From NCBI GenBank assembly GCA_963674805.2, contig CAXXNY010000022.1, positions 124,001-188,000 on the forward strand: a stretch of 64,000 bases of DNA, given 5' to 3'. The notes beneath the pieces are model-generated. The model saw only the letters and a program-made list of their open reading frames with translations. It was not told the DNA's origin and searched no databases. Source of the stretch: CALMFG01 sp963674805 (GTDB lineage Bacteria; Bacillota; Clostridia; Christensenellales; CALMFG01). Below are positions 52,280-60,549 of this stretch, in pieces. Every line of letters begins with the position of its first letter. The first letter of the stretch is position 1. Both the position numbers and the translations under genes were made by a program.

Positions 52280-53359
52280 CTATTTCATTAAGTCATTGAT
52301 CATTTTTTCTTTTGCTGCTACTTCTTCCTTTGGCAGATATCCGGCCATTAATGAGATTTCATATTTGCCTTTCCCGGGTATCACTTTAATGTTGCCTTTT
52401 CTCTTTTCTTCAAGATAACCTTCCGGTTCGGCTGTTGCCGGCAATACCATTCCCATGGATTCCCAATTCTTATGTTTCACCATCCAGCGCACGCATCTGT
52501 CGAGTTGTGCCGGCTGATATGCGGTGTAGTCCGCTGAGCCGTCCGGATTGATGTACATGAAGTGCGCATAGCCTTCTTTATCGGTGACCGGTGCACGCAG
52601 GAACATAACGATTTCCGGATCGTAAACGGTTTTATCCGTCACTTCTCGTGTAATGGTCACGTCCTTTTCGATCTCATCCTGTAAGTCCAGGAAAGACTGT
52701 TCAACCGTATTATATTGCGGTATGGTTTTCCTTAGCAACATAGTATCGCTGGTCCACGGATGGCTCTGGACGATTCGGCCTCCGGTGGTCGAGCAGTTAT
52801 TGATATGGCACATATACATAAATTCCATATCATATGCCGAATGGTTCTCGCATACAAAATCAATATCCAGCATCGAGCTGCCCTTATAGAGCCGTACAAA
52901 CGGTTTTGCCTTATAATGATCGCCGAATGCCCGATTATATTCGATGCAGCCGCGTACGCCGATGAATTCGCCGCGCTTGTCCGTACCCGTGACGATGTCC
53001 ACCCCTTCATACTTTGCAATGGTCAGCTCGCCGTGGTGCTCATGTGTGTCTTCCGGAGAGGGACAACCCATTGCGAGCGCACCGCAGTGCATCACATAGC
53101 ATCCATAGGTTTCCAAAAAGTGTTTTGCCGGTCTCGGTTCTTCAAAGCAGCTTTTCATCTTTAATGAGCGGCCGTTAAATACAGCGTCCCAAATCATCTG
53201 CCCCATATAGGGTAAGATGGTGGTGTAGCCCAGTTCGTTTTCCAGCTTGATACCTTCCACGCCGGTGCTGAACTTGAACAAAGTCGCTTTCAGTTCACCC
53301 ATGTCAACGAAAACTTGTTCCCTGTCGGTAAAGAATGATTCTTTAACCTTAATTTCCAT
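52280..53359 (-). CDS. DUF4432-family protein (aldose-epimerase-like fold)
   Basis: The 359-residue protein resembles the DUF4432 group within the galactose-mutarotase-like superfamily: TTILPYMGQMIWDAVFNGRSLKMKSCFEEPRPAKHFLETYG, CHINNCSTTGGRIVQ and FLRAPVTDKEGYAHFMYI. Such proteins are found in sugar operons and may convert anomers or epimers of aldoses; the reaction is not established. AAGGAG lies nine bases before the ATG. It follows the permease pair and precedes the epimerase-like gene. Confidence 0.8.
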   Translation of the reverse strand: MEIKVKESFFTDREQVFVDMGELKATLFKFSTGVEGIKLENELGYTTILPYMGQMIWDAVFNGRSLKMKSCFEEPRPAKHFLETYGCYVMHCGALAMGCPSPEDTHEHHGELTIAKYEGVDIVTGTDKRGEFIGVRGCIEYNRAFGDHYKAKPFVRLYKGSSMLDIDFVCENHSAYDMEFMYMCHINNCSTTGGRIVQSHPWTSDTMLLRKTIPQYNTVEQSFLDLQDEIEKDVTITREVTDKTVYDPEIVMFLRAPVTDKEGYAHFMYINPDGSADYTAYQPAQLDRCVRWMVKHKNWESMGMVLPATAEPEGYLEEKRKGNIKVIPGKGKYEISLMAGYLPKEEVAAKEKMINDLMK

Positions 53360-53377
53360 CTTTTTCAACTCCTTCTA

Positions 53378-54439
53378 TCATTCTGAATTTCCATTGCTTG
53401 CTGTTTTCATGCTGCGCGATATTTGTCTGGATTCACGTTCTTCCAGTAAGTAGTTGGTTAACATAACGATCAACAATACGGCACCCCAGATGAGCGGTCT
53501 GTAAAAGTTGCTGATCTGCGGGAACATGTTCAGGCCCGAAGAGAGTATCTGCAGCGTAAAGATTGCCATCGTAACGCCTGTGACTTTACCGAAACCGCCG
53601 TTCGGATTAACGCCGCCGAGCACAACAATCAGCACACATTGCAGTGTATATGCAGAACCGTAGTCGGCTTTTGCCGAATTGTAGTTGGCCAGCATAATCA
53701 GTCCGCCGACCGCCGCCAGGATGCTGGAGTAAATATGTGTCCTGATAGTCAGTCTGTCATTTTTCAGCCCGCTGAAACGCGATGCTGTGGGATTTGATCC
53801 CATCATATAAATCTCTGAGCCGTATCTTGTCCGGTTAAGCACGAAGCTTAGGATGATTACAGCGGCCAAGAAAATGATAAACGATAATGGGATAACTCCA
53901 AAAACCGTGGTTCTGACGATGTTCGAGTATGTGATCGGCAGTCTGCTGAGCGCCGCTCCCTTTGTGATGATAATCGCAACCCCGGTGAAAAACTGATAGG
54001 AGCCCAGTGTCGCCAGGATAGGCGGAATACCAATCTTGGATACGAGCAGGCCGTTAATCAGGCCGCTGACCGCTCCCACACCAAACGCAACGAAGATCGC
54101 AAAGATAATCACTATCGTCGTCAGTCCTTCTGGCGATCCCTTTGGCGCCATACCCAGTAAAATGGACGCGACGATGATTGACGTCAGGTTTGCAACCCCG
54201 ACCACGGAAAGGTCAATGCCTCCGATGATCATGGTCAGCATAATACCAAGCGCCATCATACCGTATTCGGGGAACTGGTACATCATGGACTGGAAGTTAT
54301 CAATGGTCAAAAACCGATCCGGATTGATTATGGTCAGTCCGAAAAACAGAATGGCAAAGATGATAAATAAACGCGTCAGATGCTTATCACTGTTTACTTT
54401 TGAAAATGTTGCTTTAAAAAACGAATTCTTTTTAGTCAT
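53378..54439 (-). CDS. Ribose-type ABC transporter permease (second of pair, locus C)
   Basis: The 353-residue RbsC-family permease closely parallels the second permease of locus A: EYGMMALGIMLTMIIGGIDLSVVGVANLTSI, GLINGLLVSKIGIPPILATLGSYQFFTGV and YMMGSNPTASRFSGLKND. The ATG follows GGGGAGGTGG; a GTG three codons earlier is the longer alternative. It works with the partner permease and the ATPase encoded upstream. Confidence 0.92.
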   Translation of the reverse strand: MTKKNSFFKATFSKVNSDKHLTRLFIIFAILFFGLTIINPDRFLTIDNFQSMMYQFPEYGMMALGIMLTMIIGGIDLSVVGVANLTSIIVASILLGMAPKGSPEGLTTIVIIFAIFVAFGVGAVSGLINGLLVSKIGIPPILATLGSYQFFTGVAIIITKGAALSRLPITYSNIVRTTVFGVIPLSFIIFLAAVIILSFVLNRTRYGSEIYMMGSNPTASRFSGLKNDRLTIRTHIYSSILAAVGGLIMLANYNSAKADYGSAYTLQCVLIVVLGGVNPNGGFGKVTGVTMAIFTLQILSSGLNMFPQISNFYRPLIWGAVLLIVMLTNYLLEERESRQISRSMKTASNGNSE

Positions 54440-54456
54440 ATTATCCACCTCCCCTT

Positions 54457-55470
54457 CTAAACGTCCCTGAGACCGGGAAGTTTCTTATTTGAACGTATAA
54501 TCTGGTAAGCAGAGATACCTGTGCCGACCAGAATTAAAAGCCCTGTGAACAATTCCTGCCAATACGTCGGGATACCAAGGAGTATCAAGCTGTTCTGAAC
54601 AATAGTCAGCAGCAGAATACCCAGCATAGCGCCCCAGATCGTACCCGATCCGCCCGTAATCTTTGTACCGCCCAGGACAACAGCCGCGATAACCGTCATT
54701 TCCATACCAAGCAGGTTGGTCGGATGGCACATTTTCATCATGCAGACACGGGTAATACCGGCTGCGCCGGCAATCGCGCCGACAAATGCATAAATCATAA
54801 ATTTAATCAGTTTAACCTTGAATCCGGCCCTGATTGCCGCGTTTTCATCACCGCCGATGGCAAAGACACCTCTGCCGATCATGGTATAGCGCAGAAGAAA
54901 GAACACGGCGATAACCAGGCCAAGAAAAATAAGGAACGTTGTCGGCATATCGGACGTCAGCCCCGTTTCAGGATTGGTGCCCGTAAACAGACTGGAATAT
55001 CCGAAGCGCGGCATTGATGGTGCCAGCAGGTCTTCACTGATCTGTACCGAATTCAAAACACCCTGCATCAAGCCCCGGTAAACGCTTTGCGTACCGAGTG
55101 TTACGATCAGCGCGGGCAGTCTGAATGTCGAAATAAACAGACCGTTCAATGATCCCAGCACGATGCCCATACCAATTCCGATTAAGAAAGGCACGATAAC
55201 CGGGCCCTGATAAGCCGAATCGGAGAGCATTTTACTGGTCGCATATGCGATTAATGATGCCAGTGCGGGAAACGAAACGTCTATGCCGCCGGAGACGATA
55301 ACGATGAACGCGCCGACGCTGAACATTCCGGGAACAACCAGAGACCTTAAAATATCAATGATGTTGTTTCCCGTAAAAAACTGGCCGCTTCTGACTTCGA
55401 TGAGCAGACAAAGCGCAACGATAGTCAGAAATATATAGAACTCATTTCTCTTAAAAAAACTTTTTGACAT
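54457..55470 (-). CDS. Ribose-type ABC transporter permease (first of pair, locus C)
   Basis: The 337-residue RbsC-family permease has GMFSVGAFIVIVSGGIDVSFPALASLIAYA, GSLNGLFISTFRLPALIVTLGTQSVYRGLM and FAIGGDENAAIRAGFKV. Gene order (ATPase, permease, permease) and spacing copy locus A. AGGGGTGAG lies before the ATG chosen. Confidence 0.92.
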   Translation of the reverse strand: MSKSFFKRNEFYIFLTIVALCLLIEVRSGQFFTGNNIIDILRSLVVPGMFSVGAFIVIVSGGIDVSFPALASLIAYATSKMLSDSAYQGPVIVPFLIGIGMGIVLGSLNGLFISTFRLPALIVTLGTQSVYRGLMQGVLNSVQISEDLLAPSMPRFGYSSLFTGTNPETGLTSDMPTTFLIFLGLVIAVFFLLRYTMIGRGVFAIGGDENAAIRAGFKVKLIKFMIYAFVGAIAGAAGITRVCMMKMCHPTNLLGMEMTVIAAVVLGGTKITGGSGTIWGAMLGILLLTIVQNSLILLGIPTYWQELFTGLLILVGTGISAYQIIRSNKKLPGLRDV

Positions 55471-55481
55471 TTCTCTCACCC

Positions 55482-56984
55482 CTATTTCTGTACGACTCTC
55501 GCGGTGATCTTCTGCGAAAGCATTTTTGCGCTTAACGCATCCGGAACTTCTTCACCAACAATTTTACCGCCGCGCATAATCAGCAGCCGGCTGCAGTTTG
55601 TGATCACTTCCCTTAAGTCGTCCGAAATGATAATTATCGCAAGGCCTTCGTTAGCCAGCTCCTGCAATATGGCATGGATATCGTGTTTTGAACCGATATC
55701 AACGCCCACTGTCGGACCGTTTAAGATCAGTACATCCAGTTCCTGCGCCAGTGCCTTAGCCAGCACGATACGCTGTTGGTTTCCGCCGGAAAGCGTGTTT
55801 GCATCATTGTCGGGGTTTGGAGTCGCGATAGACAGGCGTTTGATCCAATTTTCGATCTCCTGTCTTTTGTTCTTTTTGTTAATCACACCGAATTTATTGA
55901 CAAGTTTCCGTAGCTTAGAAATAACGATATTATTGCCGATCGATTGATGTAAAAATAAACCTTCGGTCAGCCGGTCTTCCGGCACATATCCGATTCTGGC
56001 CTTTATCGCATCACCGACTTTTTTAATCTTCGTTTTTTCACCATTGATGAGGATATCTCCGGAATCCGCTTTTCTGATGCCGTAAAGGGCGAGGGCAAGC
56101 TCGGTTCTTCCGGATCCAAGCAATCCCGTAATCCCCAGTATCTCACCGCGGTAAAGAGATAGTGAAATATCGGTGAATCCATTTTTAAGTGTCAGATTCT
56201 TGAGTTCCAAAACAGGTTTTTTGTCTTTAATCGTTGCAGCAAAATGCTTGTTTTCGAACTTCCTGCCCGTCATATAGAATGTGAATTTTTCATTGTCCAG
56301 GTCGGATGTTTCACCGGTCTGAATAATTGATCCGTTCCTTAAAATGGTAAACTTCTCGGAGATTTCGAAGACCTCATCCAGCTTATGGCTGACAAACAGA
56401 GTCGCAATTCCCTTGCTTTTTAAATCTTTTATGATTGAAAAAAGATTATCGACTTCTTTCCTTGTCAACGCTGTCGTGGGTTCATCCATGATAATGAGTT
56501 TGGCATTATTGATCAGCGCACGGCAGATTGCCACCAGCTGCTTATCCGCAACAGACAGCTCACCGACTTTCGCGTTAAAGTCAACCTGGAACCCGATTTT
56601 TGCGACCGCTTCTTCCGCTATTCGTCTAAACCGCTTCCAATCGACAAACTTCCTTTTAGACGCAAGTTCACTGTTAAACGCCAAGTTCTCAATAACCGAT
56701 AAATTCGGAAAAATAGAAAAATCCTGATAAATGACCTGTACGCCGTGCATGATGGATTCGATCGGTGAAATTTTCGTGAACACCTGACCGTCGATTTCTA
56801 TACTCCCAAAGTCCATATCATATACACCGGAGATGATCTTAATCAGCGTAGACTTTCCGCTGCCGTTTTCACCCGCCAGGCAATGTATTTCGCCTTCTTT
56901 AATTTCCAAGGAAACACCTTTAAGCGCTTTAACACCGGCAAACGCTTTTTTAACATCTGTGACTCTCAAAACATTTTCAGGCAT
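55482..56984 (-). CDS. Ribose-type twin-domain ABC ATPase with degenerate second Walker B (locus C)
   Basis: The 500-residue RbsA-type ATPase has intact first-domain motifs (GENGSGKST; LIIMDEPTTAL). In the second domain the signature SGGNQQ is kept, but Walker B reads VLILNGPTVGVD, lacking Asp and Glu exactly as in locus A. Both also share the atypical first signature LSVADKQLVAICRAL. This shows recent common ancestry of the two importers. A single functional ATP site is implied. Confidence 0.93.
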   Translation of the reverse strand: MPENVLRVTDVKKAFAGVKALKGVSLEIKEGEIHCLAGENGSGKSTLIKIISGVYDMDFGSIEIDGQVFTKISPIESIMHGVQVIYQDFSIFPNLSVIENLAFNSELASKRKFVDWKRFRRIAEEAVAKIGFQVDFNAKVGELSVADKQLVAICRALINNAKLIIMDEPTTALTRKEVDNLFSIIKDLKSKGIATLFVSHKLDEVFEISEKFTILRNGSIIQTGETSDLDNEKFTFYMTGRKFENKHFAATIKDKKPVLELKNLTLKNGFTDISLSLYRGEILGITGLLGSGRTELALALYGIRKADSGDILINGEKTKIKKVGDAIKARIGYVPEDRLTEGLFLHQSIGNNIVISKLRKLVNKFGVINKKNKRQEIENWIKRLSIATPNPDNDANTLSGGNQQRIVLAKALAQELDVLILNGPTVGVDIGSKHDIHAILQELANEGLAIIIISDDLREVITNCSRLLIMRGGKIVGEEVPDALSAKMLSQKITARVVQK

Positions 56985-57074
56985 AGAACTTACAAACCTT
57001 CCTATTGAAAATATTAGTATTACTTATTATGTTGACATATATTGAGGTAGTACTTAAAAAAATAAAAAATATGA

Positions 57075-57106
57075 CTCTTGCAGCGAATCAATATCCGCTG
57101 CAAGAG
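57075..57106 (-). terminator. Intercistronic hairpin with T-tract after the binding-protein gene (locus C)
   Basis: CTCTTGCAGCG and CGCTGCAAGAG form a perfect 11-base stem. On the minus strand it is followed by CATATTTTTTATTTTTTT, so it can act as a partial terminator between the binding-protein and ATPase genes and raise the amount of binding protein. Confidence 0.82.
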
Positions 57107-57114
57107 CACTCGGT

Positions 57115-58164
57115 TTAGAATCCGAAAGAATCTACGTTTTCTTTTGTGATCTTAACCCAACCTGCACCGATGAGGAGTTTGCCATCCATCTGCATATCTT
57201 CATAGCCTTTTACGCCAAGATTTACACCGGAAGCGATTTCTTCACCATTCAGGATTTTTTCAGCCAATACGCACATTGCGTATCCAGCATCTGCCGGATC
57301 CCATAATGTCAGGCCGACAACCAGGTCTTTTTCAAGGATTTCTTTATTTGCAGCAGGCATGCCTGTTCCGCAGGTAAATACTTCCCCAACTTTACCCAGT
57401 TCTTCAATCGCACGTGCAGCACCAGGAGCATCAAATGAAGATGTGCCAACGATACCTTTGATGTTAGGATAGTTCTTGATGATTTCTTTTGCTCTTTCGT
57501 AAGCAACTTCAGGATTGTCTTCAGTTTCAATACGTTCTTCGATTAATGTCATGTTCGGATAGGCTTCTTTCTGACGAGCGATTGCGCCGTCTGCCCATTC
57601 GTTATGAGACGCATTGGTAACTGAACCAACCATGCAAATGTATTCGCCTTCTTCACCCATAGCTTCAGCAAGCTGATCCATGATGAAGCCGCCGTATTCG
57701 CCGTTGTTGAAAGCTTCGATATCATACATGGTGTTTTCCTGGAAGGAAGCTTCGTGTGTAACCACAACAATGCCTTTGTCTAATGCTTTTTTCAGCACAG
57801 GTTCCATGGCACCCGGGTCATGCGGAACAACACACAGTGCATCCACGCCCTGAGCGATCAGGTCTTCAACAACCTGAACCTGCTGAGCAGCGTCAGTTTC
57901 TGCCGGGCCCTTTTGGAAAGCATTCTGTCCGCTATCGGCAGCATATTGCTTAACCCCTTCTTCCATACGGACAAACCAAGGGTTAGTGCTGTCTTTAGGA
58001 ACAACAGCGATTGTATAAACCGCATCGCCTGCTTCCTCAGCCGGAGCTGCTGCTTCTTCTTCTGCTGCCGGTGCAGTTTCAGCTGCTTCTTCAGAAGCGC
58101 CGCCGCAAGCCGCAAAAGAAAGAACCATGGCCAGAACTAAAACAACTACCAGTAATCTTTTCAT
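57115..58164 (-). CDS. Sugar-binding lipoprotein of ribose-type ABC importer (locus C)
   Basis: The 349-residue protein has a lipoprotein signal (lipobox SFAAC), an Ala/Glu-rich linker and a type 1 binding fold with VVPKDSTNPWFVRMEEGVKQYA, GTSSFDAPGAARAIEELG and TLWDPADAGYAM. It is close to the locus-A protein along its length (both end in TK-NVDSF-F). It captures a sugar for the paired-permease importer. AGGAGG precedes the ATG. Confidence 0.92.
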   Translation of the reverse strand: MKRLLVVVLVLAMVLSFAACGGASEEAAETAPAAEEEAAAPAEEAGDAVYTIAVVPKDSTNPWFVRMEEGVKQYAADSGQNAFQKGPAETDAAQQVQVVEDLIAQGVDALCVVPHDPGAMEPVLKKALDKGIVVVTHEASFQENTMYDIEAFNNGEYGGFIMDQLAEAMGEEGEYICMVGSVTNASHNEWADGAIARQKEAYPNMTLIEERIETEDNPEVAYERAKEIIKNYPNIKGIVGTSSFDAPGAARAIEELGKVGEVFTCGTGMPAANKEILEKDLVVGLTLWDPADAGYAMCVLAEKILNGEEIASGVNLGVKGYEDMQMDGKLLIGAGWVKITKENVDSFGF

Positions 58165-58260
58165 TTTCTTCCTCCTATTTTTTATTATCAGCTGAATGCT
58201 GACAAACTGTAAAACTTTTTATGTATCAAATTCCCTTAAAAGGGACAAAACATTATTGAT

Positions 58261-58276
58261 TTTCAAGCGCTTGAAA
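58261..58276 (-). promoter_or_regulatory. LacI operator upstream of the locus-C importer
   Basis: TTTCAAGCGCTTGAAA is a perfect 16-base palindrome with the central CG of LacI sites. It lies between lacI and the binding-protein gene, about 97 bases before the latter's start. The same half-site occurs at 59373 and 60321. Confidence 0.85.
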
Positions 58277-58292
58277 TTTTAGCAGAAAAAAA

Positions 58293-59315
58293 CTACTTTG
58301 TGTTCACGCGCGTCGAGTCTCTAACGATGAGCTCTTGTTTAACTTTAACTTTGCTGTTGTTGATGGTTTCGCCTTGTATCTTTGATACAAGCATATTGAC
58401 TGCTGTCATACATACGTTTTCTAAATTCTGATTAACCGTTGTCAGCGGTACGTTAGATACCCTTGAGTATACCGAGTCATCATAACCTGCCACCGAAATA
58501 TCATCCGGCACTTTGTACCCTGCCCATTGCAGTGTGTTTACACTGCCGAGCGCCATTTCGTCATTCAGCGTCATAATCGCTGTAAACTCGGTCTGTGATT
58601 TAATCAGATTGTCTGTCTCTCTGCATGCGGCTTCATAGTCGATTGTATCCGATTCAATGATATGCTCAGGGATGACGGGCACACCCGCTTCCCTATGCGC
58701 TCTCATATAACCGCTTAATCTTAACTTGGTCGTCGTGACATCTTTCTTTCCGCATAAGAAAACGATGTTTTTATGCCCCAGCCCGATAAGATAGCTGGCA
58801 ACTTTATACGCACCCTGTTCCAAATCACCCATCACGTACATACAGTCTTCTGTGTCTTCGTAATATGCCGACGTATAGACATACGGTACGTTATATTTAT
58901 CCAAAGTCGCAAAATGTGATTCGCCGGGATTGTATTTATTTGCCGGCGCAACGAGAACGCCTTCAATCCGCTGGGCGACAAATGATTTCATGATGGACTT
59001 TTCAATCTTTCTGGAGTCAAAAGAAATCGCATTTAAAACGCTGTATCCGGCAAGCCTTGCTTTCTGGTCAATCCATTTTGTCAGCGTAGAATAAAAAGCA
59101 GATTCGATGTCGGGAATGATTAAGCCAATGGTGTTAGTTTTGCTTTTTGCGAGATTCTTTGCAATGATGTTGGGTGAATAGCCCATGTCATTTGCAGCTT
59201 TAACAATTTTCTCCTTTGTATTGATGTTTACAAGCGGACTGTCATTAAGCGCCAGAGAAACCGTGGACTCGGAGACACCAACCTTCTTTGCAATATCTTT
59301 CAATGTGATGTGCAA
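58293..59315 (-). CDS. LacI-family transcriptional regulator (locus C)
   Basis: The 340-residue regulator has a LacI helix-turn-helix (TLKDIAKKVGVSESTVSLALN), hinge (NIIAKNLAKSKTNTIGLIIP) and sugar-binding core ending in PLTTVNQNLENVCMTAVNML. Translation most likely begins at a TTG nine bases after GGAGG, as no suitable ATG exists; a frame from 59345 would include the ribosome binding site. It is driven by a consensus promoter overlapped by its own probable operator, so it is autorepressed. Three related palindromes define its local regulon. Confidence 0.92.
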   Translation of the reverse strand: MHITLKDIAKKVGVSESTVSLALNDSPLVNINTKEKIVKAANDMGYSPNIIAKNLAKSKTNTIGLIIPDIESAFYSTLTKWIDQKARLAGYSVLNAISFDSRKIEKSIMKSFVAQRIEGVLVAPANKYNPGESHFATLDKYNVPYVYTSAYYEDTEDCMYVMGDLEQGAYKVASYLIGLGHKNIVFLCGKKDVTTTKLRLSGYMRAHREAGVPVIPEHIIESDTIDYEAACRETDNLIKSQTEFTAIMTLNDEMALGSVNTLQWAGYKVPDDISVAGYDDSVYSRVSNVPLTTVNQNLENVCMTAVNMLVSKIQGETINNSKVKVKQELIVRDSTRVNTK

Positions 59316-59347
59316 ATCAAGTCCCCTCCCAACCAAACACTTCAAGA

Positions 59348-59363
59348 TTTCAAGCGCATTAAT
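59348..59363 (-). promoter_or_regulatory. Imperfect LacI-type half operator in the lacI leader
   Basis: TTTCAAGC-GCATTAAT keeps the left half of the palindrome found at 58261 and part of the right half. It lies 25 bases from the next site centre and could be a second, weaker contact. Confidence 0.4.
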
Positions 59364-59372
59364 TTCAAGATT

Positions 59373-59388
59373 TTTAAAGCGCTTTAAT
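59373..59388 (-). promoter_or_regulatory. LacI operator at the lacI promoter
   Basis: TTTAAAGC-GCTTTAAT contains a perfect 14-base palindrome with the same AAGCGCTT core as 58261. It abuts the -10 box and covers the expected transcription start. Confidence 0.78.
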
Positions 59389-59415
59389 TATATTATCTTA
59401 AATTCTGTTTGTCAA
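59387..59415 (-). promoter_or_regulatory. Consensus sigma-A promoter of the locus-C lacI and importer genes
   Basis: On the minus strand perfect TTGACA (59410-59415) and perfect TATAAT (59387-59392) are separated by 17 bases. The -35 lies in a ten-base inverted repeat, AAATTCTGTT with AACAGAATTT, which may also help end the btpA transcript. Confidence 0.92.
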
Positions 59416-59448
59416 CAGAATTTTGAATAATGCATGAACGACGCGCGT

Positions 59449-60285
59449 TTATTTCGTTCGATACCGCTTTACCTCGTCCATAAAGACCTTTGTTCTTTCC
59501 TTATTAACCGGCTTTTTCCAATTGTTATCGTCTTTAAAATAGCTGCCCACAATCGCCCCATCCGCGTATTTCAGCAGTTCGCCAACATTTTCTTTGGTTG
59601 TTCCGCTGCCTAAAAAGACCGGTATATTAACCGACTCAACGAATTCTTTTACCTTTTCCGGAGACGGCGCGATCCCTGTTTCAAATCCCGTAACGATCAG
59701 ACTGTCTGCGCCTTCGCTTTCGGCATCGTGAGCTTGTTCTGCAATCGACCGGTCGGAGATAATAAAATGGCTGCCGTGCTTGACATTAACGTCACACATG
59801 AAGAGAATATCACTGTCAGCTTTGAGAAAACTGCGATATCTCGCCAGTTTTGCACCAATTCCTTCGGTTATACCCGCATGCGACACATAGGCGTTAACCC
59901 ATTCAAATACCCGCACCCATTGTGCACCAACCGCATTAGCGACTGCAACAGATTGGAATCCGCCGTTCAAATGGCAATTCACTCCGATAGGTATCTTGAC
60001 GCTCTCTTTTACCTTTATTGATATAGCCGCCATTGCTGCGGTAGTCTCGTGTCCGATATCATCACCCTTTAAATAAGGATAATCCCAGATGTTCTCAATC
60101 TGTAACCCGTCAACACCCGCTTCTTCCAGTAAAGCCGCTTCTTTAACAGCGATATCGGTTATATCGTTCATATTCATTTTGGTCGGGTTATACATCGGCG
60201 AACCAGGAAGGGGGCGCAGGTGGACCATACCGATAATCGGTTTATCACAGCCAAAAATGTCATTAAACTGATTGTTTTTTACCAT
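59449..60285 (-). CDS. BtpA/SgcQ-family TIM-barrel protein
   Basis: The 278-residue protein has the family opening KPIIGMVHLRPLPGSPMY, then EAGVDGLQIENIWDYPY, VNCHLNGGFQSVAVANAVGAQWVRVFEW and a closing PVFLGSGTTKENV. Members occur in photosystem assembly (BtpA) and, more often, in sugar operons (SgcQ), with unknown reaction. It has its own promoter and operator, so it is under the LacI regulator encoded next. AGAGGAG precedes the ATG. Confidence 0.88.
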   Translation of the reverse strand: MVKNNQFNDIFGCDKPIIGMVHLRPLPGSPMYNPTKMNMNDITDIAVKEAALLEEAGVDGLQIENIWDYPYLKGDDIGHETTAAMAAISIKVKESVKIPIGVNCHLNGGFQSVAVANAVGAQWVRVFEWVNAYVSHAGITEGIGAKLARYRSFLKADSDILFMCDVNVKHGSHFIISDRSIAEQAHDAESEGADSLIVTGFETGIAPSPEKVKEFVESVNIPVFLGSGTTKENVGELLKYADGAIVGSYFKDDNNWKKPVNKERTKVFMDEVKRYRTK

Positions 60286-60320
60286 TATTACTCCTCTTTT
60301 CGTTAATTTTTTCTAAATTA

Positions 60321-60336
60321 TTTCAACCGCTTTAAA
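60321..60336 (-). promoter_or_regulatory. LacI operator at the btpA promoter
   Basis: TTTCAACC-GCTTTAAA is a near-palindrome combining the half-sites of the 58261 and 59373 operators. It begins directly after the -10 box of the btpA promoter. Confidence 0.72.
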
Positions 60337-60337
60337 T

Positions 60338-60366
60338 ATGATAAACAATTCGTCATTCATTTGCAA
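60338..60366 (-). promoter_or_regulatory. Promoter of btpA-like gene
   Basis: TTGCAA (60361-60366) and TATCAT (60338-60343), minus strand, are 17 bases apart. The arrangement, with the operator immediately downstream of the -10, is the same as at the lacI promoter. Confidence 0.6.
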
Positions 60367-60477
60367 CATTTTTTTGCCTTCTGTCGGCAAACAATTGAAT
60401 TTTAACACCAACTATTGCCGTATTACATTAGAATTTCCGTATCAATACGGCTGTTGTGATGGGCCGAAAGGATGTCC

Positions 60478-60522
60478 AAATAAAAAAGAGATATACATTT
60501 TGGCGTCCGGCCTGTATATCTC
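60478..60522 (-). terminator. Intrinsic terminator after the SDR gene
   Basis: GAGATATACA and TGTATATCTC form a perfect ten-base stem with a 15-base loop. On the minus strand TTTTTTATTTGG follows. It separates the SDR-deacetylase-hydrolase genes from btpA. Confidence 0.88.
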
Positions 60523-60549
60523 ATTATAATAAAATCTTAAACTTGTGTC

